Below are positions 34,067 through 42,406 of a DNA stretch of 64,000 nt, in pieces. The notes beneath the pieces were generated by a model. That model was not told the origin of the DNA. It saw nothing but the letters and a program-made list of their open reading frames with translations, and did not search any database. The DNA comes from Bacillus_BA songklensis (GTDB lineage Bacteria > Bacillota > Bacilli > Bacillales > Bacillaceae_H). A program made the translations under genes and the position numbers. The stretch lies in contig NZ_JBHRZT010000007.1 in assembly GCF_042649685.1 (NCBI RefSeq), positions 124,001 through 188,000 on the forward strand, read 5' to 3'. The stretch's first letter is position 1. Every line of letters starts with the position of its first letter.

Positions 34067-34654
34067 TCACGCATCTTTCGTTTCATCTTTGTTGTTCGAA
34101 CGAAATACTTTTGCACTGCGAACATATTCGACATCCTTGATCCCCGCTCTTGCATTGGCCATTCTTGCCGCAGCAAAGAAATAGTCGGATAAACGATTCA
34201 AATATCGCATGACCGATTCATTAACGGGATGCTCTTTTTGAACGGTCACGACAAGACGTTCCGCTCGTCGGGCGATAGTGCGGCAAATATGAAAAGTCGC
34301 AGCTGCGGGTGTCCCGCCTGGTAAAATGAATCGTTCAATCGGCGGCGCTTCGTTCATATAGACATCAATCCTGCTTTCGAGCTGCTCAATCATCGATTCA
34401 TTCACTTTATACGGATGACCTTGTTTGGCAAACGCTAAATCACTTCCGCAATCGAACAGCTCATGCTGGATGTTGATCAATTCCTCTTTTACATCCTGAA
34501 ACATTTCACCTTCCAGCTGACAAATTGCCTGTCCAACAAAACTGTTCAGTTCATCAATCGTGCCATACGCTTCCACACGATTATCGTCCTTGTCCACACG
34601 ACCGCCGATTAAACCCGTTTTTCCTTTGTCACCTGTTTTTGTATAAATGTTCAC
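34067..34654 (-). CDS. pduO: Cob(I)alamin adenosyltransferase, PduO type
   Basis: 195 residues. It opens MNIYTKTGDKGKTGLIGG, the ATP-binding signature of PduO enzymes, and has RAERLVV near 148 and LNRLSDYFFAAARMAN near 165. It transfers the adenosyl group from ATP to cob(I)alamin. Last gene of the operon. Four bases separate it from the preceding gene. Confidence 0.95.
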   Translation of the reverse strand: MNIYTKTGDKGKTGLIGGRVDKDDNRVEAYGTIDELNSFVGQAICQLEGEMFQDVKEELINIQHELFDCGSDLAFAKQGHPYKVNESMIEQLESRIDVYMNEAPPIERFILPGGTPAAATFHICRTIARRAERLVVTVQKEHPVNESVMRYLNRLSDYFFAAARMANARAGIKDVEYVRSAKVFRSNNKDETKDA

Positions 34655-34658
34655 TTTT

Positions 34659-35078
34659 TCATTCTCCCTTCAATCGAGTCGAAATTCCATACCATATTTG
34701 ATCCACTCTTTCGGCTTTCCTTACAATCATTTGATACACATACCCACATGCATCACGCCACTTTCTGTCTTCTTCATCCATCGGAACAATCCCTTTTCCT
34801 ATTTCCGTCCCGAGGAGCACAAGCCTGCTGCACTGTTTCTGCCAGTTAGATAGCTGCTGCTCAAAAAAAGCGACCGCTTCATCTATTGAAAAGCCGTTGT
34901 GAATAAGTTCGCTTACCCACGTTTCTATTCCTTCTAACACGACCACACCTTCCCCATAAATCTCTTTTGGAAAGGATGGCTGCTCATAAGCAGATATCCA
35001 CGTTAATGTATCATTGTTATATACATTCATTACCCATCTTCTTTTTCCATTAAAGGCACCGCCGAATACGAAATGCAT
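34659..35078 (-). CDS. CobU-like protein (short paralogue)
   Basis: 139 residues. It opens with a P-loop-like FGGAFNGKRRW near residue 5 and has GTEIGKGIVPMDEEDRKWRD near 90, the counterpart of the CobU stretch with a glutamate and GIVP. The RGD/His region used for guanylylation in true CobU is not evident, so it may keep only one activity or a regulatory role. It overlaps cobC by 49 bases and lies beside pduO. Confidence 0.7.
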   Translation of the reverse strand: MHFVFGGAFNGKRRWVMNVYNNDTLTWISAYEQPSFPKEIYGEGVVVLEGIETWVSELIHNGFSIDEAVAFFEQQLSNWQKQCSRLVLLGTEIGKGIVPMDEEDRKWRDACGYVYQMIVRKAERVDQIWYGISTRLKGE

Positions 35079-35665
35079 GACTGTCTGCTCCTTGCCGTTT
35101 GTAATGTGTGCACCCAGCGTATTCCTTCACCGGGGGAAAAATGCCAGTCCCAAAACCCCTTCTTTTTTGAGGAAAAGGCAGAGGCCAACAACTTTAGGAC
35201 CCCGCCATGAGTCATGATGACAAGATGGGTTCCTTTTTGGGAAAGCAACTTATCAACAGACTGTTCCCAGGCTTTCCATACCCTATGTGTAAACGTCTGA
35301 AAGTCTTCCCCGTTCTCAGCAGGCATACGCAAAGGTTCACTTAACCATGATTGGTATGCTTGTCGATGCTGCAGCTGCTCGTGTGTCTTACCTTCCCAGT
35401 CTCCAAAATATAACTCACGCCATTCTTCCATAGGGACGTACGGCACGTTTGGGTACAATAGAGCGGCCGTTTCTCGGCAGCGCTCCAAATCACTTCCAAC
35501 TACCAAGCCAGGGAATTCGGGATAAAATTCACGCTCGTCCAGCAGCTGTTTTTTTCCATTTTCGGATAAAGGTTGATCGGTCCATCCGATGTATGCTTTC
35601 TGCTCGTTTCCCGCTGTCATCCCGTGACGAATACATGTAACAACCAAAAGCTCATCCAAAGCCAT
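35030..35665 (-). CDS. cobC: Alpha-ribazole phosphatase (histidine phosphatase family)
   Basis: 211 residues. The phospho-acceptor histidine is in CIRHGMTAGNEQ near 14, the second catalytic histidine in VIMTHGG near 152, and the GDWEGKTHEQLQ stretch near 90 is typical of CobC. It removes phosphate from alpha-ribazole 5'-phosphate in lower-ligand assembly. Overlaps cobS upstream and the CobU-like gene downstream. Confidence 0.85.
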   Translation of the reverse strand: MALDELLVVTCIRHGMTAGNEQKAYIGWTDQPLSENGKKQLLDEREFYPEFPGLVVGSDLERCRETAALLYPNVPYVPMEEWRELYFGDWEGKTHEQLQHRQAYQSWLSEPLRMPAENGEDFQTFTHRVWKAWEQSVDKLLSQKGTHLVIMTHGGVLKLLASAFSSKKKGFWDWHFSPGEGIRWVHTLQTARSRQSCISYSAVPLMEKEDG

Positions 35666-36402
35666 GTTTCGCCTCCTTCAATCGCCGCACCGATTGTATC
35701 ACCGGTAATACCTCCGAATTGTTTTCTAATAAAAGCTCGATAAAGACTGCCAAACACCACCATTAAACCAACAATAACGAACATAATGACTTTATTTTCC
35801 GCCATAAAGAAAAAGAATACAATAAATAATACGCTTTGAACGACATACCTATTTCTGAGGGAAGGTGTGACTCCTTGCTGAAAATAAGAGGCCAATCCTG
35901 TTTTTTTGGCTGTCTGCTCGGACAGCAGAAACCATCCGGCCATCAATCGCGGCAAAACAAGAATGACTGCCAGCATCGACCAGGTGACTTCACCCTTCAA
36001 AAGCAGTTCGTATATAGATGCCCAACGGATTGCTAATAAAAACAGAAGGGACAAAACCGCAAACGAACCGATATGGGGATCGCTCAAGATTTCCAATTTT
36101 TTGCCCCTTTCACGTCGGGAAAAATACGCATCGCTTACATCCATCCATCCGTCAAGATGCAAGCCACCCGTCATTCCAATACAAGCCAGAAAAACGAGTA
36201 AACTGACGACTGCACCAGAAGTGGCTGCTTTTGTAAAAATAAATAAGAGAAGAAAAAGGACTCCTGCTATCCCCATTCCGATAAAAGGAAGGAGACAAAT
36301 CGTTCTTGCCGCTCGTCTTTCCGTCCACTCCACCGTTTTCGCGGCAGGTAATACGGTAAAAAATTGCAAGGCCATACGCCCGATGTTCATCCACTCTTTC
36401 AT
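35617..36402 (-). CDS. cobS: Adenosylcobinamide-GDP ribazoletransferase
   Basis: 261 residues and about six hydrophobic segments. The active-site stretch GGLHLDGWMDVSDAYFSRR with its Asp residues near 80, followed by SDPHIGSFAV, identifies CobS. The start at 36402 overlaps the cobU stop codon as ATGA; an ATG four codons earlier is an alternative. It joins adenosylcobinamide-GDP and alpha-ribazole at the membrane. Confidence 0.93.
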   Translation of the reverse strand: MKEWMNIGRMALQFFTVLPAAKTVEWTERRAARTICLLPFIGMGIAGVLFLLLFIFTKAATSGAVVSLLVFLACIGMTGGLHLDGWMDVSDAYFSRRERGKKLEILSDPHIGSFAVLSLLFLLAIRWASIYELLLKGEVTWSMLAVILVLPRLMAGWFLLSEQTAKKTGLASYFQQGVTPSLRNRYVVQSVLFIVFFFFMAENKVIMFVIVGLMVVFGSLYRAFIRKQFGGITGDTIGAAIEGGETWLWMSFWLLHVFVTG

Positions 36403-36971
36403 CCTATTTTCCATCCATTCCACGAACCTTTTTTCACTATTAACTGTCCTGCTTCCGCTGCTATAGCGAGGTCTGCTGTCTGAACAAGCCACTGATGAAA
36501 GGATCCAAGCAACTTCATATATGTAAACGTCGGATCCTGCAATACTCCTCCCTCAAACAAGTCATTAGAGACGATCACAACATGATCCACCCGCTCGTTA
36601 ATAGCTAATACGCCCTGTTTCATCGTCTGTATTACACAAGATTGAAACGCGGGATTCGCCCATTTGTCATTAGATATAAACAACTCATTTGCCAGCCAAT
36701 TTGTTGCACAATCAAGTAAAACGATATCATCGCCCGTTAAATCCGGAACAATATGTTGTAAATCTCTCGTCTGCTCAATCGTTTTCCACCTGATGGAGGA
36801 TCGTTCCCGTTCAACTTGATGGAGCCTCATACGCTCTTTCATCTCTTCATCGGTAATAAGGCTTGTTGCTACATACACACACCTGGAATGTTTTTCTCTC
36901 AATCGATCAACAAGCGTTTCGGCCCATGCTGATTTTCCGCTGCGAACGCCGCCGCTAACAAAAATGAACAT
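36399..36971 (-). CDS. cobU: Adenosylcobinamide kinase/guanylyltransferase
   Basis: 190 residues. P loop SGGVRSGKSAWAE near 6, YVATSLITDEEMKERMRLHQ near 40 with the His used for guanylylation, and LLDCATNWLANELF near 83. It phosphorylates adenosylcobinamide and adds GMP. Overlaps cobD by 17 bases upstream and cobS by four downstream. Confidence 0.94.
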   Translation of the reverse strand: MFIFVSGGVRSGKSAWAETLVDRLREKHSRCVYVATSLITDEEMKERMRLHQVERERSSIRWKTIEQTRDLQHIVPDLTGDDIVLLDCATNWLANELFISNDKWANPAFQSCVIQTMKQGVLAINERVDHVVIVSNDLFEGGVLQDPTFTYMKLLGSFHQWLVQTADLAIAAEAGQLIVKKGSWNGWKIG

Positions 36972-38052
36972 AACCAGTCAGTCCTTTTTTGATTACCTGT
37001 ACTAGCCGCTCATTTTCTAACCTCGTTTTTACAGCTAAACGAATAAAGCGACCGTCCAAACCATTGAAGTTTTCCGTGTGACGCGCTACAATTCCCTCTT
37101 TTGCCAAATAAGTTAACCAGCCCCGAGACGACCATCCGTTTGGTATGGAACAAAGAAAGAAGTTAGTGACAGAAGGTGATATGATGAGCCCCAGTTGCAA
37201 GAGCTGTTCCATAAGCCATTCCCGCTCTTTTTTGACAAATGCAATCGTTTCTTGAACAAATGATGTCTCCCGTAAACAAGCCACTCCGATTTGCTGTGCC
37301 ACACCGTTGACACTCCAAGGCGGCTGCCGTTCAGATAAAAGCGAAATCAGATTAGGAGAAGAGATGATATACCCGAGCCTAATACCGGCAATATGGAACA
37401 TTTTCGTCATCGATCTTACAAGGATAATCGGGTATCCCTTTTTTAAGTAAGGGATAAAATCGATAGGCGAATCAACGAAATCAAGAAATGCTTCATCAAT
37501 GATCAGGATGGTGTTATGCGCTTTTGCTTGCTCTAATAAAACCTCCCACTCATCCAAAGGATACATCACGCCTGTCGGATTGTTCGGATGGCAAATCCAA
37601 ATCGCATCCGCTAAAGGAACGGCATCAAGCAATGAGCCTAAAGACCACTGCCACCCCTCTCGTTCATCCAGCGGGACTGATACGATATCACAACCGAATA
37701 CCTCGCATGCCTGGCGATATTCTACAAATGTCGGGTCAACGATTACCGATTTTTTGCCTGTCAATAAACCAGCAATAAGAAAAAAGGCTTCTGCCGCTCC
37801 GTTTGTTACCAACAGTTCGTCCTGCTTGATGGTCAGATGCAGAGCCAGCCCAACTGTTAGTTCTTCTGCCTGGACGGATGGGTAGGAAAAAGCCGCCTTT
37901 TGCATGAAAGGCCACAATTCCACAATACGATTGGGCACGCCGAGCGGGTTAATGTTGACACTAAAATCTATGACACTCTGTTTCTCTTCCACCTTTAATT
38001 CCTGTAACAATAAATGCGGATTAGCTCCATGTGAGGGCAGCAATAAAAACAC
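36955..38052 (-). CDS. cobD: L-threonine-O-3-phosphate decarboxylase (PLP-dependent)
   Basis: 365 residues of the class I/II aminotransferase fold. It opens near SHGANPHLL and has VNINPLGVPN near 32, HPNNPTGVMYPLDEW near 155, DEAFLDF near 187 and the PLP lysine in SMTKMFHIAGIRLGY near 222. In B12 synthesis it makes aminopropanol phosphate. It overlaps cbiB by 32 bases, so the pair is translationally linked. Confidence 0.9.
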   Translation of the reverse strand: MFLLLPSHGANPHLLLQELKVEEKQSVIDFSVNINPLGVPNRIVELWPFMQKAAFSYPSVQAEELTVGLALHLTIKQDELLVTNGAAEAFFLIAGLLTGKKSVIVDPTFVEYRQACEVFGCDIVSVPLDEREGWQWSLGSLLDAVPLADAIWICHPNNPTGVMYPLDEWEVLLEQAKAHNTILIIDEAFLDFVDSPIDFIPYLKKGYPIILVRSMTKMFHIAGIRLGYIISSPNLISLLSERQPPWSVNGVAQQIGVACLRETSFVQETIAFVKKEREWLMEQLLQLGLIISPSVTNFFLCSIPNGWSSRGWLTYLAKEGIVARHTENFNGLDGRFIRLAVKTRLENERLVQVIKKGLTGYVHFC

Positions 38053-39007
38053 CTCCTAAACTTATCAGGCATAATACAAATCCGAAGACAGTCCGTCTCA
38101 TCATTTGAACAGCCTCCATGATCATTGCGGTCGATAGTTCAGCAAGCGGGTCCCCTATCTTGGGGCGGTGTGAGGAAATACCTTCATACGTATTCATGCC
38201 GCCTAATTGAACACCAAGCAAAGCGGCCATTGCACTCTCCCCATATCCGCTATTTGGACTCGGGTGCTTTCGGGCATCCCGCTTGATAAGAGAAAACACA
38301 TGCCGGACGGAAAATTGACTATGGCCAATATTCATCACAGCCATCACAAAAGCAGTAAACCGGCTCGGTATATAGTTCAATACATCATCACATTTAGCAC
38401 TGAAAAAACCGAATTGCCCGTAGCGCTCATTTTTATACCCAACCATCGAGTCGCACGTATTGATGGCACGGTAAAATAACGCGAGGGGAGCACCGCCTAG
38501 AAACGCAAAAAACAGAGGAGCCGTTACTCCGTCACTTGTATTTTCCGCCACTGTCTCTACCGTCGCCCTGGCGATCTCTTGTTCTGTCAAGTGCTCTGTA
38601 TCACGGCCAACAATCATTCCGACTTCCTTACGCGCACTCTCTATATCCCCTGCAGCCAAAGGTTTGGCGACATTGACAGCCGCTTCCATCAATGACTTTT
38701 GCGCAATCGTCGTATAAATGATAACAATTTCTATGAAAATACCGATCATAAGATGGAGTTGATAGGCTGAATAAACAATGACTCCACCAAGCCCTATCGT
38801 CCAAAAAGCCATACTTGCCACAATAACCAAACCTCTTATTTTTTTCTTTTCCCCTCGATTCAATTTATCATCCAGCCAGGAAATCCACTGCCCGAACCAT
38901 CGAACAGGATGCGGCCAATGATGCGGGTCTCCAAGAAGTTGATCTAGCATGACGGCTCCCGTAACCCCCGCCATCCGTGTTAAGATGAATACGATCATTC
39001 CCTCCAT
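38021..39007 (-). CDS. cbiB: Adenosylcobinamide-phosphate synthase
   Basis: 328 residues, membrane protein with several hydrophobic segments. Family motifs are DQLLGDPHHWPHPVRWFG near 23 and ENTSDGVTAPLFF near 158, with HPSPNSGYGESAMAALLG near 248. It attaches aminopropanol phosphate to the corrin ring. The first codons overlap the end of the cbiZ relic; ATG at 38998 is an alternative start. Confidence 0.94.
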   Translation of the reverse strand: MEGMIVFILTRMAGVTGAVMLDQLLGDPHHWPHPVRWFGQWISWLDDKLNRGEKKKIRGLVIVASMAFWTIGLGGVIVYSAYQLHLMIGIFIEIVIIYTTIAQKSLMEAAVNVAKPLAAGDIESARKEVGMIVGRDTEHLTEQEIARATVETVAENTSDGVTAPLFFAFLGGAPLALFYRAINTCDSMVGYKNERYGQFGFFSAKCDDVLNYIPSRFTAFVMAVMNIGHSQFSVRHVFSLIKRDARKHPSPNSGYGESAMAALLGVQLGGMNTYEGISSHRPKIGDPLAELSTAMIMEAVQMMRRTVFGFVLCLISLGGVFIAALTWS

Positions 39008-39380
39008 TCTTTTTGTCGTCCTCCTCCCAATGCTTTGTATAAGCTTATATGAACCAATTTTCCGACTGTTGTTACAACGGAAGTCACATTGACCTTCTCA
39101 TCTTGTGCCAGATAAGAACGACACGCCGATGAAGCCGGACGGCCGTCATAAACCCGACCGTGCCATCCGCCTCCATGTATCTGCTTTTTAAAAATTCGGT
39201 AAATTCTCGTTTTGGTTCGTCACAACAATAATTTTTATCTACATACCGATTATAAAAGGTATTTGCCCATTTCACCCCATCTCCCAACACACCGCAGCTA
39301 TATGTATAATAAAGATGTTTTGTTTGCATGAGAAGAATATCTGTTTTTTCTATTAATGATAGATTTGAAAATGGGGGCAA
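38995..39380 (-). pseudogene. cbiZ: Relic of cbiZ (adenosylcobinamide amidohydrolase)
   Basis: The first frame reads SCGVLGDGVKWANTFYNRYV, then DKNYCCDEP and GTVGFMTAVRLH, all characteristic of CbiZ, but then runs into a stop at 39084. The next frame continues sensibly (SYLAQDEKVNVTSVVTTVGK, then ISLYKALGGGR) down to 38995, so one base has been lost or gained near 39130. The C-terminal half of the enzyme is missing. In bacilli CbiZ is often fused behind the BtuD ATPase, which is also gone. Probably non-functional. Confidence 0.75.
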
Positions 39381-39411
39381 ACCTTCAAACTTCCTTGAAG
39401 GAAAATGCCCC
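39374..39411 (-). terminator. Hairpin after btuF
   Basis: GGGGGCA and TGCCCCC arms enclose an inner CCTTCAA/TTGAAGG stem. It lies ten bases after the btuF stop and is followed by ATTTTC, giving partial termination before the biosynthetic genes. Confidence 0.65.
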
Positions 39412-39420
39412 CATAGCTCT

Positions 39421-40392
39421 TTAATTGTACACCTCAGGATAAACGGCTTTTGCCAGTTCTTGCAGCCCTTCCGCTAAACGCGGGCCCGGACGTGTAACCT
39501 TATCAGAATTTACATCCAACACCTTTTTCTCCTTTACAGCCGTTACATTTTGCCATGCCGGACGTTTCAATACTTTTTGGGCCGCTTCTTTGTCATAGTA
39601 GCCGTAAGTGGTAATGATGACATCCGGATTTAGCTGGACCGCCTTTTCCTCTGACATCATAACCCATCCTTTTTCATTTTCCGCTGCATTTTTCGCTCCA
39701 ATGATGTTCAACATTTCATCCATGAATGTGCCTTTTCCTGTCGTATAAATCTCAGGCTCTCCCGATACCTCGACCCAGACCATTTTACGGTCTTTTTCAT
39801 CAATCTTATTTGCTTTTTCCTTGATTGCCGCCACATCAGCTTTCATATCTTTTACGATTTTCTCTGCTTCTGTTTGCTTTCCCGTTAATGTTCCCATCGT
39901 AATAATAGAATTATATACTTGTTCAAACGAAGTGGCATCTTTCACCACAAACACTTTTACTCCCGCATCTTCCAGCTGTTGAAATGCATCTGGTGAACTT
40001 CCCATTGCTGAGGCATGGGCAAATACAATATCTGGCTGAAGAGATACGATTTTCTCCACGTTAACGTTCGTATCTCCAACCTTCTCTTTTTTTAATGCTT
40101 CTTCTGGATAGTTATCGTAATTGGAGACGCCGATTATTTGCTTATTTAATCCCAGTTCAAACAAAATTTCCGTATTGCTTGGTATTAAAGAAACAATCTT
40201 CTTCGGTTTCGAATCTAACGTTACCTCTTTACCACGTGCATCTTTCATCGTTACCGGAAAGTCTTGTACAACTTTTTCCCCAATTTGTTTTGTTTCCGAT
40301 TGTTTTGTATTGCTTTCTGCCGCTCCACCGCATGCCGCTAAGAACATCATGAGTGCTATAAGCAGTGTCAGCAGCCTTCCATGTTTTAACAT
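39421..40392 (-). CDS. btuF: Cobalamin-binding lipoprotein (BtuF type)
   Basis: 323 residues. Signal peptide with lipobox LAAC (Cys about 20), then an ABC cobalamin/iron-siderophore receptor fold: KKIVSLIPSNTEILFELGL near 60, GVSNYDNYPEEA near 85 and NPDVIITTYGYYDKE near 255. ATG 40392 follows GAAGGAGG; an upstream extension is rejected as it covers the riboswitch terminator. It is preceded by a cobalamin riboswitch. No permease or ATPase gene follows. Confidence 0.9.
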   Translation of the reverse strand: MLKHGRLLTLLIALMMFLAACGGAAESNTKQSETKQIGEKVVQDFPVTMKDARGKEVTLDSKPKKIVSLIPSNTEILFELGLNKQIIGVSNYDNYPEEALKKEKVGDTNVNVEKIVSLQPDIVFAHASAMGSSPDAFQQLEDAGVKVFVVKDATSFEQVYNSIITMGTLTGKQTEAEKIVKDMKADVAAIKEKANKIDEKDRKMVWVEVSGEPEIYTTGKGTFMDEMLNIIGAKNAAENEKGWVMMSEEKAVQLNPDVIITTYGYYDKEAAQKVLKRPAWQNVTAVKEKKVLDVNSDKVTRPGPRLAEGLQELAKAVYPEVYN

Positions 40393-40423
40393 GATGAAAC
40401 CCTCCTTCAAAATGCTGAAAAAT

Positions 40424-40453
40424 AAAAAAACCTTGCTTCCGAAGAAAGCAAAG
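40424..40453 (-). terminator. Expression-platform terminator of the riboswitch
   Basis: On the minus strand CTTTGCTTTC-TTCG-GAAGCAAGG is followed by seven T. It stands between the riboswitch and the btuF ribosome site, so cobalamin binding would cause early termination. Confidence 0.85.
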
Positions 40454-40567
40454 CGGCTGTGATCATAGTCGACTATGTACAAAGGCGATTTTTTCTTGAT
40501 CTCCTAAAGAGATTCAAACACGACTCTTCACGAACCTGCTTCCCTTTCCTCGAAGGCTGGACAGATT

Positions 40568-40735
40568 ACAACAAGGCAGGTCTCCTGACTTACACCTTAA
40601 CAATCACACCTCCTTCCCATCAATTGCAGGCGACAGTGGTAAATGGTGCGATTTTAGTGATTACAGTGGCGGGACCGTGCTGGATTTTCACCAAACTTCC
40701 CTTTTAACCCAATAATTCTTCCAATTATCAGGACC
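40568..40735 (-). ncRNA. Cobalamin (AdoCbl) riboswitch
   Basis: On the minus strand the conserved segments appear in order: GGTGAAAATCCAGCACGGTC, CCGCCACTGT, GGGAAGG and the B12 box AAGTCAGGAGACCTGCC (complement of 40574-40590). It leads the btuF-cbiB-cobD-cobU-cobS-cobC-pduO transcript and is followed by a terminator at 40424, indicating transcriptional control by adenosylcobalamin. Confidence 0.95.
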
Positions 40736-41041
40736 TTATTGAACAGCTATTTGATTTTCACCATATTAGTATAGCGCACGACATACAGATTGCAAAGATT
40801 TTCTTTTGACTTCGATTTTTCTTTAAACACCATTTATCCTGTCATCGTCCTCATGCGTTCGAAGAAAAACAACAATCCATAAGAGCCCGATTCTTCCAAC
40901 TAATTGCCAAAGGGTAATTCGTTCCTGATGAAGGAAAAGCGCATTTTTCTAATGCATTCAATCTAATTTTGCACATGAATTTTTTCCAAATGCCCTTATT
41001 AGAACTGGAAAAGTCATAGATTCAAAGAACAGTACCTTGAC

Positions 41042-41075
41042 AAAAAAAAGACCCTCTTATTTTCCTCAGAGAGCC
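41042..41075 (-). terminator. Terminator of the thioredoxin-like gene
   Basis: GGCTCTCT pairs with AGAGGGTC (two G-U pairs) and is followed by a run of nine T on the minus strand. Confidence 0.65.
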
Positions 41076-41115
41076 GTTGTTTAGTGACTATTTCTTTTTA
41101 TCGTCAAGATTCAAC

Positions 41116-41430
41116 TTATAGCTGTTCTAAAAATTCTCTCACGGCATCCGGAGTTTTTGCATTGGCACTATGCAAATGAGCTAATTTTTCACCATTTTTA
41201 AATACTAACAATGACGGGATTCCCATTACGTTTTGCTCTTCTGAAAGTTCGGGGAACTCGTCACGATCAATCTTAAACCAATTTTTATCTTTGTTTTCTG
41301 CAATGATTTCATCAATGAACATATCAAGACGTTTACAATCAGGACACCATGTTGTAGTGAAAATTCCTACGGTTAGTTGATCTTGAGAGATTTGCTCGCT
41401 GTATTCTTGTTTTGTATTGATTTGTTTCAT
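41116..41430 (-). CDS. Thioredoxin-family protein with WCPDC active site
   Basis: 104 residues, a complete thioredoxin fold with TTTWCPDCKRLDMFIDEII near 25 and the cis-proline in MGIPSLLVFKNGE near 75. The active site WCPDC differs from the common WCGPC, and the Asp should change redox potential or specificity. ATG 41430 follows a GGGGGGA ribosome site. A thiol-disulfide role in the cytoplasm is expected. Confidence 0.9.
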   Translation of the reverse strand: MKQINTKQEYSEQISQDQLTVGIFTTTWCPDCKRLDMFIDEIIAENKDKNWFKIDRDEFPELSEEQNVMGIPSLLVFKNGEKLAHLHSANAKTPDAVREFLEQL

Positions 41431-41558
41431 TATTTTCCCCCCACGCTTTTTGTTCTTTTTTATTATACGCATTTAGTTCTTAGTACTCAAAAAATTTGTT
41501 TTTCGCCTACTACTGCCTTCCTTTTCATTTCATCCGTTTATGGAGTAAACAAAATGGG

Positions 41559-42050
41559 TCAACCTTTTTTAAAGAAAGCTTGAAGAGACAATGTTTCTGA
41601 TATTTCCTTGCGCCTTTGACATGAAGCGAAAACAAAAATACTGATTAGACAAACGATACAAACGGCGGAATCAAATAAAAAGTCAATAAATCTCCCGCTT
41701 CTTCCCACTACAAAAAACTGATGAACTTCGTCGGTAAATGCAAAGAGTGTCGTCCATAACCAAGTATGAAAATACCTCATTTTAGTTTGCTTCATATTTA
41801 AAAACATGAAAATCGTCAGCAAAGAAAAGAACAAAATATGCCCCAGTTTATGGAGGATAAATTCTGTTTGAACCACGTTTATCCATGGGAAATAAAAGAT
41901 ACTTTTCCCATCAAACAAAAAAGAGAGAGTAACACCTTTTTCAAATTGGGGTTTGTTCATCCAAGTTGAAGGATCTGATACGATTAAATGAGGAGTATTC
42001 GAAAAATAGAAAATCCCAAACATCGTCAACCATAGTAACCACTTTTTCAC
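41559..42050 (-). CDS. VanZ-family membrane protein
   Basis: 163 residues and about four membrane segments. The family pattern of a membrane-embedded HKLGHILFFSLL near 68 and FAFTDEVHQFFVVGRSGRFID near 102 is clear. VanZ-like proteins are associated with resistance to cell-wall antibiotics or envelope traits, without a known biochemical activity. Isolated gene. Confidence 0.88.
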   Translation of the reverse strand: MKKWLLWLTMFGIFYFSNTPHLIVSDPSTWMNKPQFEKGVTLSFLFDGKSIFYFPWINVVQTEFILHKLGHILFFSLLTIFMFLNMKQTKMRYFHTWLWTTLFAFTDEVHQFFVVGRSGRFIDFLFDSAVCIVCLISIFVFASCQRRKEISETLSLQAFFKKG

Positions 42051-42159
42051 TATTCGCTCCTCCCTTCAACATACCGATTGTTCATTGTCCCATTGTACAA
42101 AACGAAAATAGCTAATGCAAGTCACTCCCTATTGTATTCACTTTTTGTCCCATTTCGAA

Positions 42160-42199
42160 CTAAAAAAGCGTACCTGTCAAAGGTACGCTTTTTTTTAGT
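42160..42199. terminator. Strong bidirectional terminator
   Basis: AAAAAAGCGTACCT and AGGTACGCTTTTTT arms with a five-base loop. It lies between VanZ and the repeat-protein gene, and excludes a minus-strand reading frame that crosses it. Confidence 0.85.
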
Positions 42200-42373
42200 T
42201 GCTGTCGCAATATCCACACCAACCATATATGTCATCCAGCCCATCAACCCTATGTAGTCACAGTTTTCCCTACTTATCATTATAGTATAAGGAACGGGAT
42301 GGCCAATAGGAATGCAATGGGCTGGTCCAGTTCCCCCTCTAAAAAAATAGCAATTTTTGCGGAAGTACCCTAA

Positions 42374-42405
42374 CAAAAAAAGGGCAACCTTCGCCCTTTT
42401 TTTAG
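42374..42405 (-). terminator. Terminator of the repeat-protein gene
   Basis: AAAAAAAGGGC and GCCCTTTTTTT arms around AACCTTC, directly after the stop codon of the repeat protein at 42407. Confidence 0.85.
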
Positions 42406-42406
42406 G

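Larger units (their letters stand above)
40393..41115. other. Regulatory leader of the B12 operon and flank
   Basis: Contains the cobalamin riboswitch, its terminator and, beyond about 40770, the promoter region. Bases 40780-41040 show no gene. The thioredoxin terminator lies at 41042-41075. Confidence 0.7.

Noticed and set aside
35906..36466. 186-codon plus-strand frame opposite cobS
   Set aside because: Antisense to a clear CobS gene, basic low-complexity composition, no start signals.
42122..42376. 84-codon minus-strand frame
   Set aside because: It runs through a strong bidirectional terminator and lacks protein-like composition.
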